Source: Pseudomonadota bacterium (GTDB taxonomy: Bacteria; Pseudomonadota; Alphaproteobacteria; Caulobacterales; Caulobacteraceae). Taken from it: 64,000 nt of DNA. Position numbers and translations under genes: made by a program. The notes below the pieces were generated by a model, which saw nothing but the letters and a program-made list of their open reading frames with translations, was not told the DNA's origin and did no database searches. Shown here piece by piece: positions 17,737 to 28,553 of the stretch. Where the stretch lies: assembly GCA_021808285.1 (NCBI GenBank), contig JAKBBV010000001.1, positions 1 to 64,000 on the forward strand, in the 5' to 3' direction. The stretch's first letter is position 1. Every line of letters begins with the position of its first letter.

Positions 17737-19035
17737 TCAGCGCATGCCGACGGGCACTCGCTCAGCGTCACGCTCGGCCCTGATCTTGGCGTGAAGATCG
17801 CCATATTTCGCGAACTCCATCCGCGCTATGGTGCGGTTGTGCACCTCGTCAGGACCGTCGGCGATGCGAAGCGTTCTCTGGCTCGCATACATGCGGGCGA
17901 GTCCGAAGTCGCTGGTGACGCCGCCGCCGCCATGGGCCTGGATGGCGTCGTCTATGATGCGCAGGGCCATGTTCGGGGCCGAGACCTTGATCATCGAAAT
18001 CTCAAGACGGGCATTCTTGTTGCCGGCCTTGTCCATCATATCCGCCGCCTTGAGGCAGAGGAGACGATTCATCTCGATATCGGTTCGCGCCTGTGCGACG
18101 CGCTGCTCCCAAACCGAATGTTCGGACACATATTTGTTGAAAGCCTTGCGGCTCATAAGGCGCTTGCACATCCGCTCCAGCGCGACCTCCGCCGCGCCAA
18201 TCGTGCGCATGCAGTGGTGGATCCGACCAGGTCCCAGCCGGGCTTGGGAGATCTCGAAACCGCGTCCTTCACCGAGGACCAGTGACTCCTCCACAGGCAC
18301 GCGCACGTTCTCGAGCAACACCTCCGCATGGCCGTGCGGGGCATCATCATAGCCGAAAACCGGGAGCATCCTCAGCACCTTGACGCCTGGTGCGTCGAGC
18401 GGAACAAGCACCTGGGACTGTTGCTGATGCGGGGCGGCGTTGGGGTTCGTTTTGCCCATGACGATAGCGACTTTGCAGCGGGGATCGCCAACGCCGGAAG
18501 ACCACCATTTGCGGCCGTTAATCACGTAGTGGTCGACGTCGCGCTCGATCCGAGTCTCGATATTGGTCGCGTCCGAGGAAGCCACGAGCGGCTCAGTCAT
18601 CAAGAAGGCCGAGCGGATATCGCCGTTCATCAGCGGGCGAAGCCAACGCTCCTTCTGTTCGCGTGTTCCGAACCGGTTGAGCACTTCCATATTGCCGGTG
18701 TCCGGGGCCGAGCAATTGAATACCTCCGAAGCGAAGCTGACGCGGCCAAACATCTCGCAGATCGGCGCATATTCGAGATTGCTAAGTTGAATGCCTTCGA
18801 ACTCGAAGCTGTCGTCCACCGGCGGCACGCCGGAGTGCGGCGGCATGAACATGTTCCAAAGCCCGGTCTTTCTGGCCTTGACCTTGAGCTCCTCGACGAT
18901 GGGGATGACCTTCCATCGCTCGCCGGCGTGGGCTTGTTCCTCATAGATTGGGACGGCGGGAAGGATATGCTCATCCATGAAGTCGGAGACCCGCTGAATG
19001 AGTTCCTTCTGGCGGGGGGAAAAATCAAAATCCAT
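17737..19035 (-). CDS. Acyl-CoA dehydrogenase, ACAD10/11-like
   Basis: 432 residues, longer than classical short-chain enzymes and typical of the ACAD11-like group. An N-terminal helical domain ([20 protein letters not shown]) is followed by the FAD/substrate loop [18 protein letters not shown]. The middle domain has [20 protein letters not shown], and the C-terminal helical domain has [20 protein letters not shown]. The reaction is FAD-dependent alpha,beta-dehydrogenation of an acyl-CoA. The next gene upstream is an SDR of the type paired with such enzymes in fatty-acid or steroid side-chain oxidation. The chain-length preference cannot be read. Confidence 0.92.
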   Translation of the reverse strand: MDFDFSPRQKELIQRVSDFMDEHILPAVPIYEEQAHAGERWKVIPIVEELKVKARKTGLWNMFMPPHSGVPPVDDSFEFEGIQLSNLEYAPICEMFGRVSFASEVFNCSAPDTGNMEVLNRFGTREQKERWLRPLMNGDIRSAFLMTEPLVASSDATNIETRIERDVDHYVINGRKWWSSGVGDPRCKVAIVMGKTNPNAAPHQQQSQVLVPLDAPGVKVLRMLPVFGYDDAPHGHAEVLLENVRVPVEESLVLGEGRGFEISQARLGPGRIHHCMRTIGAAEVALERMCKRLMSRKAFNKYVSEHSVWEQRVAQARTDIEMNRLLCLKAADMMDKAGNKNARLEISMIKVSAPNMALRIIDDAIQAHGGGGVTSDFGLARMYASQRTLRIADGPDEVHNRTIARMEFAKYGDLHAKIRAERDAERVPVGMR

Positions 19036-19121
19036 GGTCGGTCTCCGGTTTCAAACGGTTGTTCGAGGCATTTGGCACGGCGCGACGGGCGCGGGCAAGG
19101 TAAGAGGGCTTGGCTTGTGGC

Positions 19122-20012
19122 CTAAGGGCCGAAGGCGGTTGAGGCCGTGAGCTTACGCAAATCCTCGGGGAAAAAGATCTCCTCCGAATGCCGGGCCAAC
19201 TCTGCGGCTGTGTAAGGCCCCTGGGGGATGAAGCCGGTGGTTTCCAGCATTCGAATTTCTCGCACCCCTCGGGATGAAACCCCAAGCACGATGCCCGTGC
19301 GATCGCCAGAGAGGTCGCTGACCAGATAGAGCACGGCGGGGGCGACGGCGCTTTCGGGTAGGCTCAGAGGGTCCGGCTCCCGGTCGCGGCGACCCGGCAA
19401 ATCGGCGGTCATCCGCGTGTAAGCGCCGGGCGCAAGACCGAAGACCCGGATACCGTATCTGCGTCCCTCTATGGCAAGCACTCGCATGAAACCATAGAGT
19501 CCCGCCTTGGCCGCCCCATAATTGGCCTGCCCGAAATTTCCGTAGAGACCGGAGGTCGAGGAGGTTTGGACGATGACCCCCTTGACCCCATTGTCCTTCA
19601 TCCATCGCCAGACCGGCAGGGTGACGCAATAGGCGCCCTTGAGGTGGACCTTCATGACCGCGTCCCAATCCGCTTCGCTGGTATTGGCGAAGCTCCGGTC
19701 CCGCAGGATTCCGGCGTTGCTGACCAGGATGTCGACTCGGCCGAAGGCGTCCAGCGCTGTGTTCAGGATGGCCGCGCCACCCCCGACGGTCGAGACGTCG
19801 TCACCATTGGCCACGGCCCTGCCGCCGGCGGCGGCAATGGCATCGACGACCTTCTGGGCGGCGGATCGGTCGGCCCCGGCGCCATCCCTCGCGCTTCCTA
19901 GGTCGTTGACCACGACTGAGGCGCCTTCTCTTGCAAAGAGCTCGGCATAGGCCTTGCCGAGGCCATTAGCGGCGCCCGTGATGATCGCGACCTTGCCCTC
20001 CAGAAGTCCCAT
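19122..20012 (-). CDS. Short-chain dehydrogenase, MFE-2 (3-hydroxyacyl-CoA dehydrogenase) type
   Basis: 296 residues. The Rossmann motif TGAANGLG is at residues 12-19, NDLG at 36-39 (NAD preference), NAG at 99-101, and the catalytic Ser at 151-152 with YGAAK (Tyr165, Lys169). The sequence around SNAGILRDRSFAN is characteristic of the dehydrogenase domain of peroxisomal multifunctional enzyme 2. Likely reaction: NAD-dependent oxidation of a 3-hydroxyacyl-CoA. It lies 86 bases upstream of the acyl-CoA dehydrogenase on the same strand, giving two steps of one beta-oxidation-like route (inference). Confidence 0.85.
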   Translation of the reverse strand: MGLLEGKVAIITGAANGLGKAYAELFAREGASVVVNDLGSARDGAGADRSAAQKVVDAIAAAGGRAVANGDDVSTVGGGAAILNTALDAFGRVDILVSNAGILRDRSFANTSEADWDAVMKVHLKGAYCVTLPVWRWMKDNGVKGVIVQTSSTSGLYGNFGQANYGAAKAGLYGFMRVLAIEGRRYGIRVFGLAPGAYTRMTADLPGRRDREPDPLSLPESAVAPAVLYLVSDLSGDRTGIVLGVSSRGVREIRMLETTGFIPQGPYTAAELARHSEEIFFPEDLRKLTASTAFGP

Positions 20013-20081
20013 CTCTCTGGCTCCCTAAATGCTCTGTGCGACATCCTCCGCCCGGAGCCGAATTGGAGCAAGTGGCGGTCC

Positions 20082-20540
20082 TCAACGCCGAGCGCGGAAG
20101 AAAGAGCGCAGCAGAACCGCCGATTCCGGGCCCAGGACACCTGATACGAGGGCGGGACGCCAGTGGCAGGTGGGCTGGTCGAAGACCCGCGCCCCATGCA
20201 ATACGCCGCCGCCTTTGGGATCCGAGGCGCCAATGATAAGGTGTCCGATCCGCGCGTGGCTGATCGCTCCCGCGCACATGGCGCACGGCTCTAATGTGAC
20301 CGCCAATCCAAGGCCGGTGAGCCGATAATTGCCGACGAGTTTGGCGGCAAGGCGAAGAGCCAAGATCTCTGCATGAGCTGTGGGGTCTGATCGCGAGATC
20401 GGCGCATTCGATCCGGCCGCGATCACCGCGCCGCTCTGGGGCTCGAACACCACGGCGCCGACCGGGGTCTCGCCAGCGCGAGCGGCGGCTTGCGCCTGAT
20501 CCAGCGCCAAGCGCATCATGGCGAGATCATGGTCGCGCAT
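20082..20540 (-). CDS. tadA: tRNA-specific adenosine deaminase TadA
   Basis: 152 residues from the ATG at 20540, the start that fits the family; a longer in-frame start at 20576 is possible. Zinc and catalytic motifs HAE (DPTAHAEILAL) and PCAMC (LEPCAMCAGAISHARIGHL) are present. IGASDPKGGGVLHG is the usual tRNA-deaminase continuation. TadA converts A34 to inosine in tRNA-Arg(ACG). Its start region overlaps head to head with the rluB start (20529), so the two genes are divergent with no separate promoter space. Confidence 0.88.
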   Translation of the reverse strand: MRDHDLAMMRLALDQAQAAARAGETPVGAVVFEPQSGAVIAAGSNAPISRSDPTAHAEILALRLAAKLVGNYRLTGLGLAVTLEPCAMCAGAISHARIGHLIIGASDPKGGGVLHGARVFDQPTCHWRPALVSGVLGPESAVLLRSFFRARR

Positions 20541-21575
20541 CGCTCTCAACGAAACGACGCTCGGGGCCGAGGTCAAGACGCATCAGCGCAGATCCCGCCG
20601 CCTGAAGACGCCTTCGCCTCTGATGGGGAGAGGATCGCGAAGGTTTTGGCGCGCTCCGGAGTGGCCTCGCGCCGGGAAATCGAACGCCTAGTCGCGGCCG
20701 GCCGAGTGACGCTCAACGGCGCGATTCTGACGACGCCTGCGGTCAGGGTGAGAGCTGAAGACACCCTCGCTGTGGATGGCAAGGTCATCGGCGCCGCTGA
20801 TCCGGCGCGCCTCTTTCTTTATCACAAACCCCCAGGTCTGGTGACCACGCATCGGGATCCCGGCGGGCGGCCAACGGTGTTTGACGGTCTGCCCAAGGGG
20901 TTGCCCCGCCTGATCTCGGTAGGCCGTCTCGACCTCAATTCCGAAGGGCTCCTCCTGCTGACCAACGACGGCGAGCTGTCGCGGGCGCTGGAGCTTCCAG
21001 CGACGGGATTGCCGCGCCGCTACCGCGCCCGCGCCAGGGGAGTGATCGATCAGGCTCGGCTCGACGATCTGGCCGAGGGAATCGACATTGCAGGCGTGCG
21101 CTATGGACCGATCACGGCGCGTCTCGATAAGGTCAAGGAGGCTGCGGGCCGCAACTCCGCCAACCTTTGGATCTCGGTCGTTCTCACCGAGGGGAAAAAC
21201 CGCGAAGTCCGTCGCGTGCTAGAGCACCTCGGATTGAAGGTGAATCGCCTTATCCGTCTAGCTTATGGGCCCTTTGCGCTCGGCGAACTGGAGCGTGGCG
21301 GCGTCCAGGAAGTCGATCCCCGGGTCGTGCGCGAGCTGCTCGCCCCGTACATCTCGCCAAGGAACCTGCCGACGGGGGACCGCGCATCCTGGCCGCCCGC
21401 AGGAAGGGCCGCCAGCGATGGCCCTGAGCGCGATGTTCGGCGCGGGGCGCCGCCCCAGGGGCCGTACCCCCAGGCCTCATGCCCCCGCCCCACAAATACG
21501 CGGCGCGATCCCCACACCTGGCGCGCATCCGACGCCGTGACGCCCCGTCGCGGCCCGCCGCGCCGGCCTCGCTGA
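20529..21575 (+). CDS. rluB: 23S rRNA pseudouridine synthase, RluB type
   Basis: 348 residues from the ATG at 20529. An S4 RNA-binding domain (RIAKVLARSGVASRREIERL) is followed by the catalytic domain with ISVGRLDLNSEGLLLLTNDG, where the Asp of GRLD is catalytic, and by LTEGKNREVRRVLEHLGLKV. RluB makes pseudouridine 2605 in 23S rRNA. The tail from about residue 275 is Pro/Arg-rich and disordered, as in many alphaproteobacterial members. No better start exists between 20529 and the S4 domain, so the head-to-head overlap with tadA seems real. Confidence 0.88.
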   Translation: MVAHRSQRNDARGRGQDASAQIPPPEDAFASDGERIAKVLARSGVASRREIERLVAAGRVTLNGAILTTPAVRVRAEDTLAVDGKVIGAADPARLFLYHKPPGLVTTHRDPGGRPTVFDGLPKGLPRLISVGRLDLNSEGLLLLTNDGELSRALELPATGLPRRYRARARGVIDQARLDDLAEGIDIAGVRYGPITARLDKVKEAAGRNSANLWISVVLTEGKNREVRRVLEHLGLKVNRLIRLAYGPFALGELERGGVQEVDPRVVRELLAPYISPRNLPTGDRASWPPAGRAASDGPERDVRRGAPPQGPYPQASCPRPTNTRRDPHTWRASDAVTPRRGPPRRPR

Positions 21576-21582
21576 TTTTAGC

Positions 21583-22575
21583 CTAATCGCTCAGACTGCA
21601 TTCCCGCTCATTGTCCGGCGGGCTGAGATCCTGCCGGCGAACCCCGGTAAGCCGTCGTAGAAGAGGCGCGTGCACGACCGCCTCGGTGATAATGAAATAG
21701 CCAACGACCAGACTCAAATCCTCGACCAGCGAGAAGGCCGAGATCTGTGTGCTTTCCGGCTGAAAGTTAAGCGGCTCGAGCAAGAGCACAATGAGCATGT
21801 TGTGAGCGGCGTGGACGCCTGTGGAAAATTCGATGCCGCCCAGCCTCAGTGTCATATAGGCGAAGCCGCCGCCCATGATGGCGCGGGTCATGAAGGCGTC
21901 CGGGTTGAAGTCGAGGTGCGCGGCGGCGAACACCAGGCCTGTTCCGACGATCAGAACGGCGGAATGGGCGTTGAATGCAGCCAGCCGACGCAGAAGCCAG
22001 CCCCGGAAGACCAGTTCCTCGGCGGCGGCGGCCGGCAGGAGCAGGAGCGCCGCGGCGCCATAGGCGATACGATCTGGCAGCCCCGCGCCGATAGTGAGGA
22101 TGGGCGGCGCACCGTCGCTGGCGAACTGACGTTCAGCCACGGCCAAAGGCGTCAACATCAGGATTGCCAGAATCATGCCGGCGGCCACCAGTCGCCAGCG
22201 AATCTGCGGCGCTGAGGTCATGGCCTTGTGCAACGGCTCGCGAGCGACGGCGACGGCGAAGGCCGCGAACACCAGAAGGAAGCCCCCGTCCACAGCCGCC
22301 GTCACCACCAGTCGAGCGATCTGGACCGGCAGTCCTTCCGCGGCCGGATTCACGAGAACCCGCGCGGCCTGCGCCAGCCCCTGAAGACCCTGAGGCGCAA
22401 GGCCGATCGCAGTGGTGAAGCCGACCATCGTCAGGCACCAGGCGGCGATCCCGGCTACAGCCGCGACGACGAGGCCGCCCAGCACCGCCCCGATCAGTCT
22501 GAGAAGGTTGCGGTCCGATGCCGGTCGTCCGTCAAGAAAGGGCGACTCGGCCAGCCCGGACCAGACTCCCATCAT
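21583..22575 (-). CDS. CPBP family intramembrane metalloprotease
   Basis: 330 residues with about eight membrane segments. The glutamate motif EELVFRGWLLRRL, the FAAAHLDFN segment and HAAHNMLIVLLLEPLN give the EExxxR, HxxxN/D and HxxxN motifs of the Rce1-like CPBP (Abi) family. Members cleave within membranes or process prenylated or bacteriocin-related substrates; the bacterial housekeeping ones are mostly uncharacterised. The substrate is unknown. It is convergent with rluB (7 bases) and divergent from rsmD. Confidence 0.88.
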   Translation of the reverse strand: MMGVWSGLAESPFLDGRPASDRNLLRLIGAVLGGLVVAAVAGIAAWCLTMVGFTTAIGLAPQGLQGLAQAARVLVNPAAEGLPVQIARLVVTAAVDGGFLLVFAAFAVAVAREPLHKAMTSAPQIRWRLVAAGMILAILMLTPLAVAERQFASDGAPPILTIGAGLPDRIAYGAAALLLLPAAAAEELVFRGWLLRRLAAFNAHSAVLIVGTGLVFAAAHLDFNPDAFMTRAIMGGGFAYMTLRLGGIEFSTGVHAAHNMLIVLLLEPLNFQPESTQISAFSLVEDLSLVVGYFIITEAVVHAPLLRRLTGVRRQDLSPPDNERECSLSD

Positions 22576-22659
22576 GCACCTGGCTCCTCGCCTGACACCA
22601 AGGGCACTCGCCCGGCCCCCCTGTCATCCTCTAAGACTGATCGAAACCCAAGGGCGCAA

Positions 22660-23217
22660 ATGAGAATCATCGCCGGAGACCACCGCGGGCGGTCTATTTC
22701 GACGCCACAGGGGCTGGGCACCCGTCCGACCTCCGATAAGGCGCGCCAAGCCCTGTTCAATGTCCTTGGGCACGCCGTTTGGGCGCCGCCGCTTCCGGGG
22801 GCGCGGGTGCTCGACATGTTTGCGGGATCCGGGGCTCTGGGCCTCGAGGCGCTGTCCAGGGGCGCCGAGTTCGCCGCCTTTATCGATATGGCGCCTGCTG
22901 CGGTCACGGCTTTGAGCAAAAATATAACCTCTTTGCGCCTGGACGCGCGGGCCCAGGTGCTCAAGCGCCACGCGGGGCGCCTGGGGAACTGGAGCGGCGT
23001 CCCCTTCGCCTTGGTCTTTTTGGATCCACCTTATCACAAGGGCCTTGTCGCGCCGGCGCTCGAGGGATTGGCGAGGGGCGGGTGGCTGTCGCCGGCGGCA
23101 ACCCTGGCGGTGGAGCATGGGGCGGAGGAAGTTCTCGTAACTCCTGACTTTATGGGTGAGCTTGATCAACGGACATGGGGTGCGGCAACGGTGAGCTTTC
23201 TGCGGTATCTTGGCTGA
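22660..23217 (+). CDS. rsmD: 16S rRNA (guanine966-N2)-methyltransferase RsmD
   Basis: 185 residues, standard length. It starts MRIIAGDHRGRSISTPQG. The SAM-binding motif is VLDMFAGSGALGLEALSRGA and the catalytic motif is VFLDPPYHKG (DPPY). RsmD methylates G966 of 16S rRNA on the assembled 30S particle. It is convergent with mutL, with only 6 bases between the stops. Confidence 0.93.
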   Translation: MRIIAGDHRGRSISTPQGLGTRPTSDKARQALFNVLGHAVWAPPLPGARVLDMFAGSGALGLEALSRGAEFAAFIDMAPAAVTALSKNITSLRLDARAQVLKRHAGRLGNWSGVPFALVFLDPPYHKGLVAPALEGLARGGWLSPAATLAVEHGAEEVLVTPDFMGELDQRTWGAATVSFLRYLG

Positions 23218-23223
23218 GCCCGA

Positions 23224-25059
23224 TCAGCGACGGCCGAACAGGCGCTCGATGTCGGCCAGCTTTAGCTCCACATAGGTGGGCCGACCGTGATTGCACTGGC
23301 CGGAAAGCGGCGTCGTCTCCATGGAGCGAAGCAGGGCGTCCATCTCTGCGGCCTGTAGCCGACGCCCGGCTCGGACCGAGCCATGGCAGGCCATGGTGGA
23401 GCAAACCTCAGCCAATCGCTCCCCAAGTATGAGGGGAGAGTCATTCTCGGCCAGGTCGTCGGCGATATCCCGCACGAGCCCCGCCGCATCGGTATCGCCC
23501 AGCAACGCCGGGGTCTCGCGAACCAGGACCGCGCCAGGGCCGAAAGCCTCCAGGACCAGGCCGAGTGCGGCGAGTTCCTCGGCCCGGCTCACCAGTCTTT
23601 CTGCGTCCGCAGGATCAAGCTCCACCACTTCGGGCAGGAGCAGAGCCTGTCTCGCGACGCCACCTTCGGCCATCTGCGCCTTCGTGGCCTCATAGACCAG
23701 ACGCTCGTGCGCCGCGTGCTGATCGACAATGACCAGGCCGTCGCGAGTCTGGGCGAGGATATAGGTCTCGTGAAGTTGAGCGCGCGCGGCTCCGAGTGGA
23801 TACTCGACCTCAGGGACCGCTGAAGTGGGATCCGCTCCAGGGACAGAGGGGCCCGTTGTCGGACCGATCCAAGGCTCGGGGCGGGCGGAGACGCCGCTGA
23901 GGCCGGGAAGGTCAGGTCCAGTCGCAGCGCGGCCATAGTGCGGCGCCCACCCCCCTTCCCGCCAGACCGAGGCGCCTCCCGGATCTGGGCCCGAGCGAAA
24001 ACGGCCCAGGGCTTGGCCGGCAATGCTCGTGGACGCTCTGTGGCCTGCCCCCGCAAGGGCATGGCGCAGCGCGCCGATGATGAGGCCCCTGGCGAGACCG
24101 GGATCGCGAAAGCGCACCTCGGCCTTTGCGGGATGGACGTTCACATCCACAAGGCACGGGTCCAGATCCAGGAAGAGGACCGCCACGGGATGCCGTTCTC
24201 GCGCCAGCACGTCGGCATAGGCGGCTCGCAGCGCGCTGGAGAGCAGGCGGTCTCGGACCGGGCGCCCATTGACGAAAAGATATTGATGCTGCGCTCCGCC
24301 CCGACTGAAGGTTGGCAGGCTGGCATATCCTGTTAGTCGAAGTCCTTCGCGTTCCTGATCCAGTTCGAGCGCATTGTCGGCGAATTCGCCTCCGAGTACC
24401 GCCGCTATCCGGGCGAGCCGTCCGGTGGGGCCGTCGCCCGCCTTCGGAAGCCTCAGCGCCTTGCGGCCATCGAGATCGAGAGAAAAAGCGACCTGGGCTT
24501 CGGCCAAGGCCTGGCGCCGCACCGCCTCGGCGATCGCCATGTCCTCCGAGCGCGCCGATTTCATGAATTTGAGACGGGCCGGCGTCGCGGAAAACAATTC
24601 GCGCACCTCCACGCGCGTTCCATGCGGATTCGGGAATGGTGCTGGAAAGGGACCCTCAAGGCGGCCGGCGTCCACCGTAAGCCCGTGCGCCTCGTCCACG
24701 CCACGAGGTCGGGAGGTCAAGGAGAGCCGCGCCACCGAGCCGATGGACGGCAGGGCCTCACCACGGAAGCCGAGAGTGGCGATGCGCAGCAGGTCGTAGG
24801 CCCCAGATCCGTCGGGCGACAGTTTGGATGTGGCGTGACGCTCGACCGCCAAGAGCAGTTCTGCGGCGGACATGCCATCACCGTCATCAGCGACGAGAAT
24901 GCGCGATAACCCGCCTCCCTCGACCTGGATCTCGATTCGCTGCGCCCCGGCGTCGAGGGCGTTCTCCACCAATTCCTTTACCGCGCTGGCGGGCCGCTCG
25001 ACCACTTCGCCCGCGGCGATGCGGTTGATTAGATCCGGCGGCAAACGGCGGATGGTCAT
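23224..25059 (-). CDS. mutL: DNA mismatch repair protein MutL (endonuclease type)
   Basis: 611 residues. N-terminal GHKL ATPase motifs: [44 protein letters not shown] and [19 protein letters not shown]. The C-terminal dimerisation domain has the nuclease metal motif [12 protein letters not shown], plus [10 protein letters not shown] and [11 protein letters not shown]. MutL links MutS mismatch recognition to strand incision. The DQHA motif is expected in bacteria without MutH. No other repair genes adjoin. Confidence 0.97.
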   Translation of the reverse strand: MTIRRLPPDLINRIAAGEVVERPASAVKELVENALDAGAQRIEIQVEGGGLSRILVADDGDGMSAAELLLAVERHATSKLSPDGSGAYDLLRIATLGFRGEALPSIGSVARLSLTSRPRGVDEAHGLTVDAGRLEGPFPAPFPNPHGTRVEVRELFSATPARLKFMKSARSEDMAIAEAVRRQALAEAQVAFSLDLDGRKALRLPKAGDGPTGRLARIAAVLGGEFADNALELDQEREGLRLTGYASLPTFSRGGAQHQYLFVNGRPVRDRLLSSALRAAYADVLARERHPVAVLFLDLDPCLVDVNVHPAKAEVRFRDPGLARGLIIGALRHALAGAGHRASTSIAGQALGRFRSGPDPGGASVWREGGWAPHYGRAATGPDLPGLSGVSARPEPWIGPTTGPSVPGADPTSAVPEVEYPLGAARAQLHETYILAQTRDGLVIVDQHAAHERLVYEATKAQMAEGGVARQALLLPEVVELDPADAERLVSRAEELAALGLVLEAFGPGAVLVRETPALLGDTDAAGLVRDIADDLAENDSPLILGERLAEVCSTMACHGSVRAGRRLQAAEMDALLRSMETTPLSGQCNHGRPTYVELKLADIERLFGRR

Positions 25060-25237
25060 GGTGAGACTATAGCGGGATTCCCGGGCAGGCCGGAATCACA
25101 AACCCTGTGGCCCGAAAGCCGCAGCGAGAGGCCCCCTTCCTGATGGGCTCGCCCTGACTCTTGCGATCTTCGCAGGCGCACAACATATGGGCTGTATGGC
25201 AAGGCTTGATCATGCTTTTTCCGAAGCGTCGGGAGCG

Positions 25238-25711
25238 ATGGCCCGATTGCGCCTCGGATTCTGCGCTGTGACCCTTGCCGCGGCCCTCCTGGTTCCGTTG
25301 AGCTCGGCCCTTGCTGCGGAGATCGCGGTGAGTGTGGCGGGCGTCACCTCTGCCCAGGGACATGTTCGGGTGTCGCTGTGCACGCGTGAGACGTTTCTCA
25401 CATCCAATTGTCCTTTCGAGGGTTCCGCTCCCGCCGAGGCTGGGGTGACGGTGATCCATATGACCGACATTCCTCCGGGGCGTTATGCCATCCAGGCCTT
25501 TGACGACGACCTCGACGCCGGCCGGGTGCACTTCAATCTCCTCGGACTGCCGCGTGAGCGGATCGGATTCTCCAATGACGCCCCGCTGCACCTTCGCGGG
25601 CCCCGGTTCGACGAAGCCTCGTTTGATGTGGGCGAGCCGGTTCGCAAGCTCCGCTTGCGTCTTCGCCGCCTTGCGCCCAGCCTTCACGGGGACGGGAACC
25701 CAACGCCCTAG
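25238..25711 (+). CDS. DUF2141 domain-containing exported protein
   Basis: 157 residues from MARLRLGFCAVTLAAALLVP, a clear signal peptide ending SALAAE; earlier in-frame ATGs at 25187 and 25196 would add a non-hydrophobic head. The mature domain matches DUF2141: GHVRVSLCTRETF, MTDIPPGRYAIQAFDDDLDA and NLLGLPRERIGFSNDA. It is a small beta-sandwich of unknown function with two cysteines probably forming a disulfide. It runs convergently into the DsbA-family gene, overlapping it by 4 bases. Confidence 0.85.
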   Translation: MARLRLGFCAVTLAAALLVPLSSALAAEIAVSVAGVTSAQGHVRVSLCTRETFLTSNCPFEGSAPAEAGVTVIHMTDIPPGRYAIQAFDDDLDAGRVHFNLLGLPRERIGFSNDAPLHLRGPRFDEASFDVGEPVRKLRLRLRRLAPSLHGDGNPTP

Positions 25712-26364
25712 TTGGCCGCCAGGGATGCCGCCTCCAGGGCCCTGGCGAAACGGCCGATCACCGGCAGAACCTGCGTCGTGGGCTGGAACCCGCGGGTGAT
25801 CGGCACATAAGATCCATCCGGAGATGGCCCGAGGATGAGGGTGGGAAAGCCCGTCACGCCGGCTCGCTGGGCGATGGCGTAGTCATGCCACGCCGCCTGA
25901 ATCGCCTCTTCGGACTCCATTTCGGTCATGAACGCGTCCGCATCGAGGCCAAACTCGCAGGCGTATTCCGCGAGTACCGCCAGGTCGGTGATATCGGCTC
26001 CGTCCGCGTAGAAGGCCTTCTGAAGTGCGTGCAGCGCGTCAAGCTCGCGGCCGGGTGCATGGCGGCGAATCACGGCGACCGTCCGGGCGGCGGGATCGGT
26101 GTCGTAAATGAATCCGGGCGTCGACAAGGCGGTCGCGCCGAACGGCTGGCCCGACGCTTCGGTCACATGTCCCCAATGGTCACGCAGGCGATCGCGGGCC
26201 TCATCGGTCATGGGCGTGGTCTCGCCCGGGCGCAGCCCGCCCAGAACAAGCCGGATTGGCAGGGTATCGGCGAAGCTTTCCTGGATCGCCGCGATCACAG
26301 GGGCGAATCCCCAGCACCATGAGCACATGGGGTCGGCGAAATAGATGAGTTGGCGATCTCCCAA
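25708..26364 (-). CDS. DsbA family protein (FrnE-like) with a nine-base G tract before its start
   Basis: 218 residues from a TTG start: then GDRQLIYFADPMCSWCWGFAP, giving the CSWC redox motif near residues 13-16. The helical insert and FPTLILGPSPDGSYVPITRG end match the DsbA/FrnE-like oxidoreductase group, which is mostly cytoplasmic and acts on thiols or glutathione adducts. Upstream of the TTG the coding strand reads GAAGGGGGGGGGC. The purine run may act as the ribosome binding site, and its length could vary by slippage. A longer frame reaches 26490 through the tract, but its head matches nothing. Confidence 0.8.
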   Translation of the reverse strand: MGDRQLIYFADPMCSWCWGFAPVIAAIQESFADTLPIRLVLGGLRPGETTPMTDEARDRLRDHWGHVTEASGQPFGATALSTPGFIYDTDPAARTVAVIRRHAPGRELDALHALQKAFYADGADITDLAVLAEYACEFGLDADAFMTEMESEEAIQAAWHDYAIAQRAGVTGFPTLILGPSPDGSYVPITRGFQPTTQVLPVIGRFARALEAASLAAN

Positions 26365-27127
<763 letters not shown>

Positions 27128-27227
27128 TCGCGCCACTCTCATGGGGCGGGCGTCGCAGGAGCGGGGCCCCGAAGCCCATGGCTTAAAGATGACATCGCCT
27201 TACAAGAGCAGGGACTGAGTAACCAAG

Positions 27228-28553
27228 ATGCGTAAAAGAGATGCCAGCCTCAGACTCTGGGGGGGTGGGACGACGATCGCGGCCCTGGCGGCGCCCGCCG
27301 TGACTTGGGCCCAGTCCACGGCGCCGAAGATCGATTCGGGCGACACAGCCTGGATGCTCGTTTCCTCGCTCCTGGTCCTGATGATGACCATACCGGGGCT
27401 GGCGCTCTTCTATGCTGGCATGGTGCGTCGAAAGAACATCCTGGCCACCCTCGCCCAGAGTTTCGGCGCCACCTGCGTTATCACTGTCCTCTGGATGATC
27501 GCCGGCTATTCCCTGGCCTTCACGGGATCAGGGCCTTGGATAGGGGGCTTCACATATGTCCTCCTCAAGCCACTGGGGCTCACCTCGATCAGCGCTCTGG
27601 CGCCGACGATCCCGGAATCCGTCTACATGATGTTCCAAATGACCTTCGCCATCATCACGCCGGCGCTGATAGCCGGCGCCCTGGCGGACCGGATGAAGTT
27701 TTCCGCCTTTCTGCTGTTCATGGCCGCCTGGCTGTTGCTCGTCTATTGCCCCATCGCCCATTGGGTCTGGGGCGGCGGCTGGCTCGGCGCCGCCGGGGCC
27801 CTGGACTATGCTGGCGGCACCGTGGTGCACCTGAATGCTGGAACTGCGGGTCTGGTGGCTGCTCTGATGCTGGGCAAGCGCAAGGGCCTGGGGACGGAGA
27901 GCTTCGCGCCCCATAACCTCGCCTACAGCGTCATCGGAGCTTCGCTTCTTTGGGTCGGCTGGTTCGGCTTCAATGCAGGCTCGGCCCTCACCTCGGGCTT
28001 CAACGCCGGCATGGCGATGGTCGCCACCCAGATCGCGACGGCGGGCGCGGCCCTGGCCTGGATGGCGGCGGAATGGGCCGTCGCCAAGAAGCCGTCGGTG
28101 CTGGGCATGGTCTCCGGGGCCGTGGCGGGTCTCGTCGCGATCACGCCGGCTTCGGGCTATGTGAACGCGTCGGGCGCCCTCCTCATCGGTCTGGCCGCAG
28201 GGGCGGTCTGCTATCTCTCAGCCGTCCACCTCAAGCACAGGTTCGGATATGACGACGCTCTTGACTGCTGGGGCGTGCACGGAGTGGGCGGGGCGCTCGG
28301 CGCAATTCTCACGGGCGTGTTCGCGATGAAGGAGATCAATCCCTCGGCGGCGCCCAAGGGCGGCTGGCTTGAAGGGAACTTTCACCAGCTCGCGCTTCAG
28401 GTCCTCGATGTGGGTGTCACCTTTGTCTATTGCGCGGCGGTGACGGCGGCCATTCTGTTCGTGCTCAAGGTGACGATCGGCATCCGGGTCAGCGAAGACG
28501 TCGAGCGCGAGGGGCTCGACATCAACTTGCATGGTGAGGTGGTGCACGCCTGA
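27228..28553 (+). CDS. amtB: Ammonium transporter AmtB
   Basis: 441 residues with a signal-peptide-like start (ending TWAQ) and eleven membrane helices. Conserved parts: LALFYAGMVRRKNILATLAQ, YCPIAHWVWGGGWLGAAGAL (first pore histidine region) and DCWGVHGVGGALGAILTGVF (second pore histidine region). It conducts ammonium or ammonia and is gated by GlnK, encoded just upstream. The last 32 bases overlap antisense with the C-terminus of the glycosyltransferase-like gene on the other strand. Confidence 0.96.
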   Translation: MRKRDASLRLWGGGTTIAALAAPAVTWAQSTAPKIDSGDTAWMLVSSLLVLMMTIPGLALFYAGMVRRKNILATLAQSFGATCVITVLWMIAGYSLAFTGSGPWIGGFTYVLLKPLGLTSISALAPTIPESVYMMFQMTFAIITPALIAGALADRMKFSAFLLFMAAWLLLVYCPIAHWVWGGGWLGAAGALDYAGGTVVHLNAGTAGLVAALMLGKRKGLGTESFAPHNLAYSVIGASLLWVGWFGFNAGSALTSGFNAGMAMVATQIATAGAALAWMAAEWAVAKKPSVLGMVSGAVAGLVAITPASGYVNASGALLIGLAAGAVCYLSAVHLKHRFGYDDALDCWGVHGVGGALGAILTGVFAMKEINPSAAPKGGWLEGNFHQLALQVLDVGVTFVYCAAVTAAILFVLKVTIGIRVSEDVEREGLDINLHGEVVHA

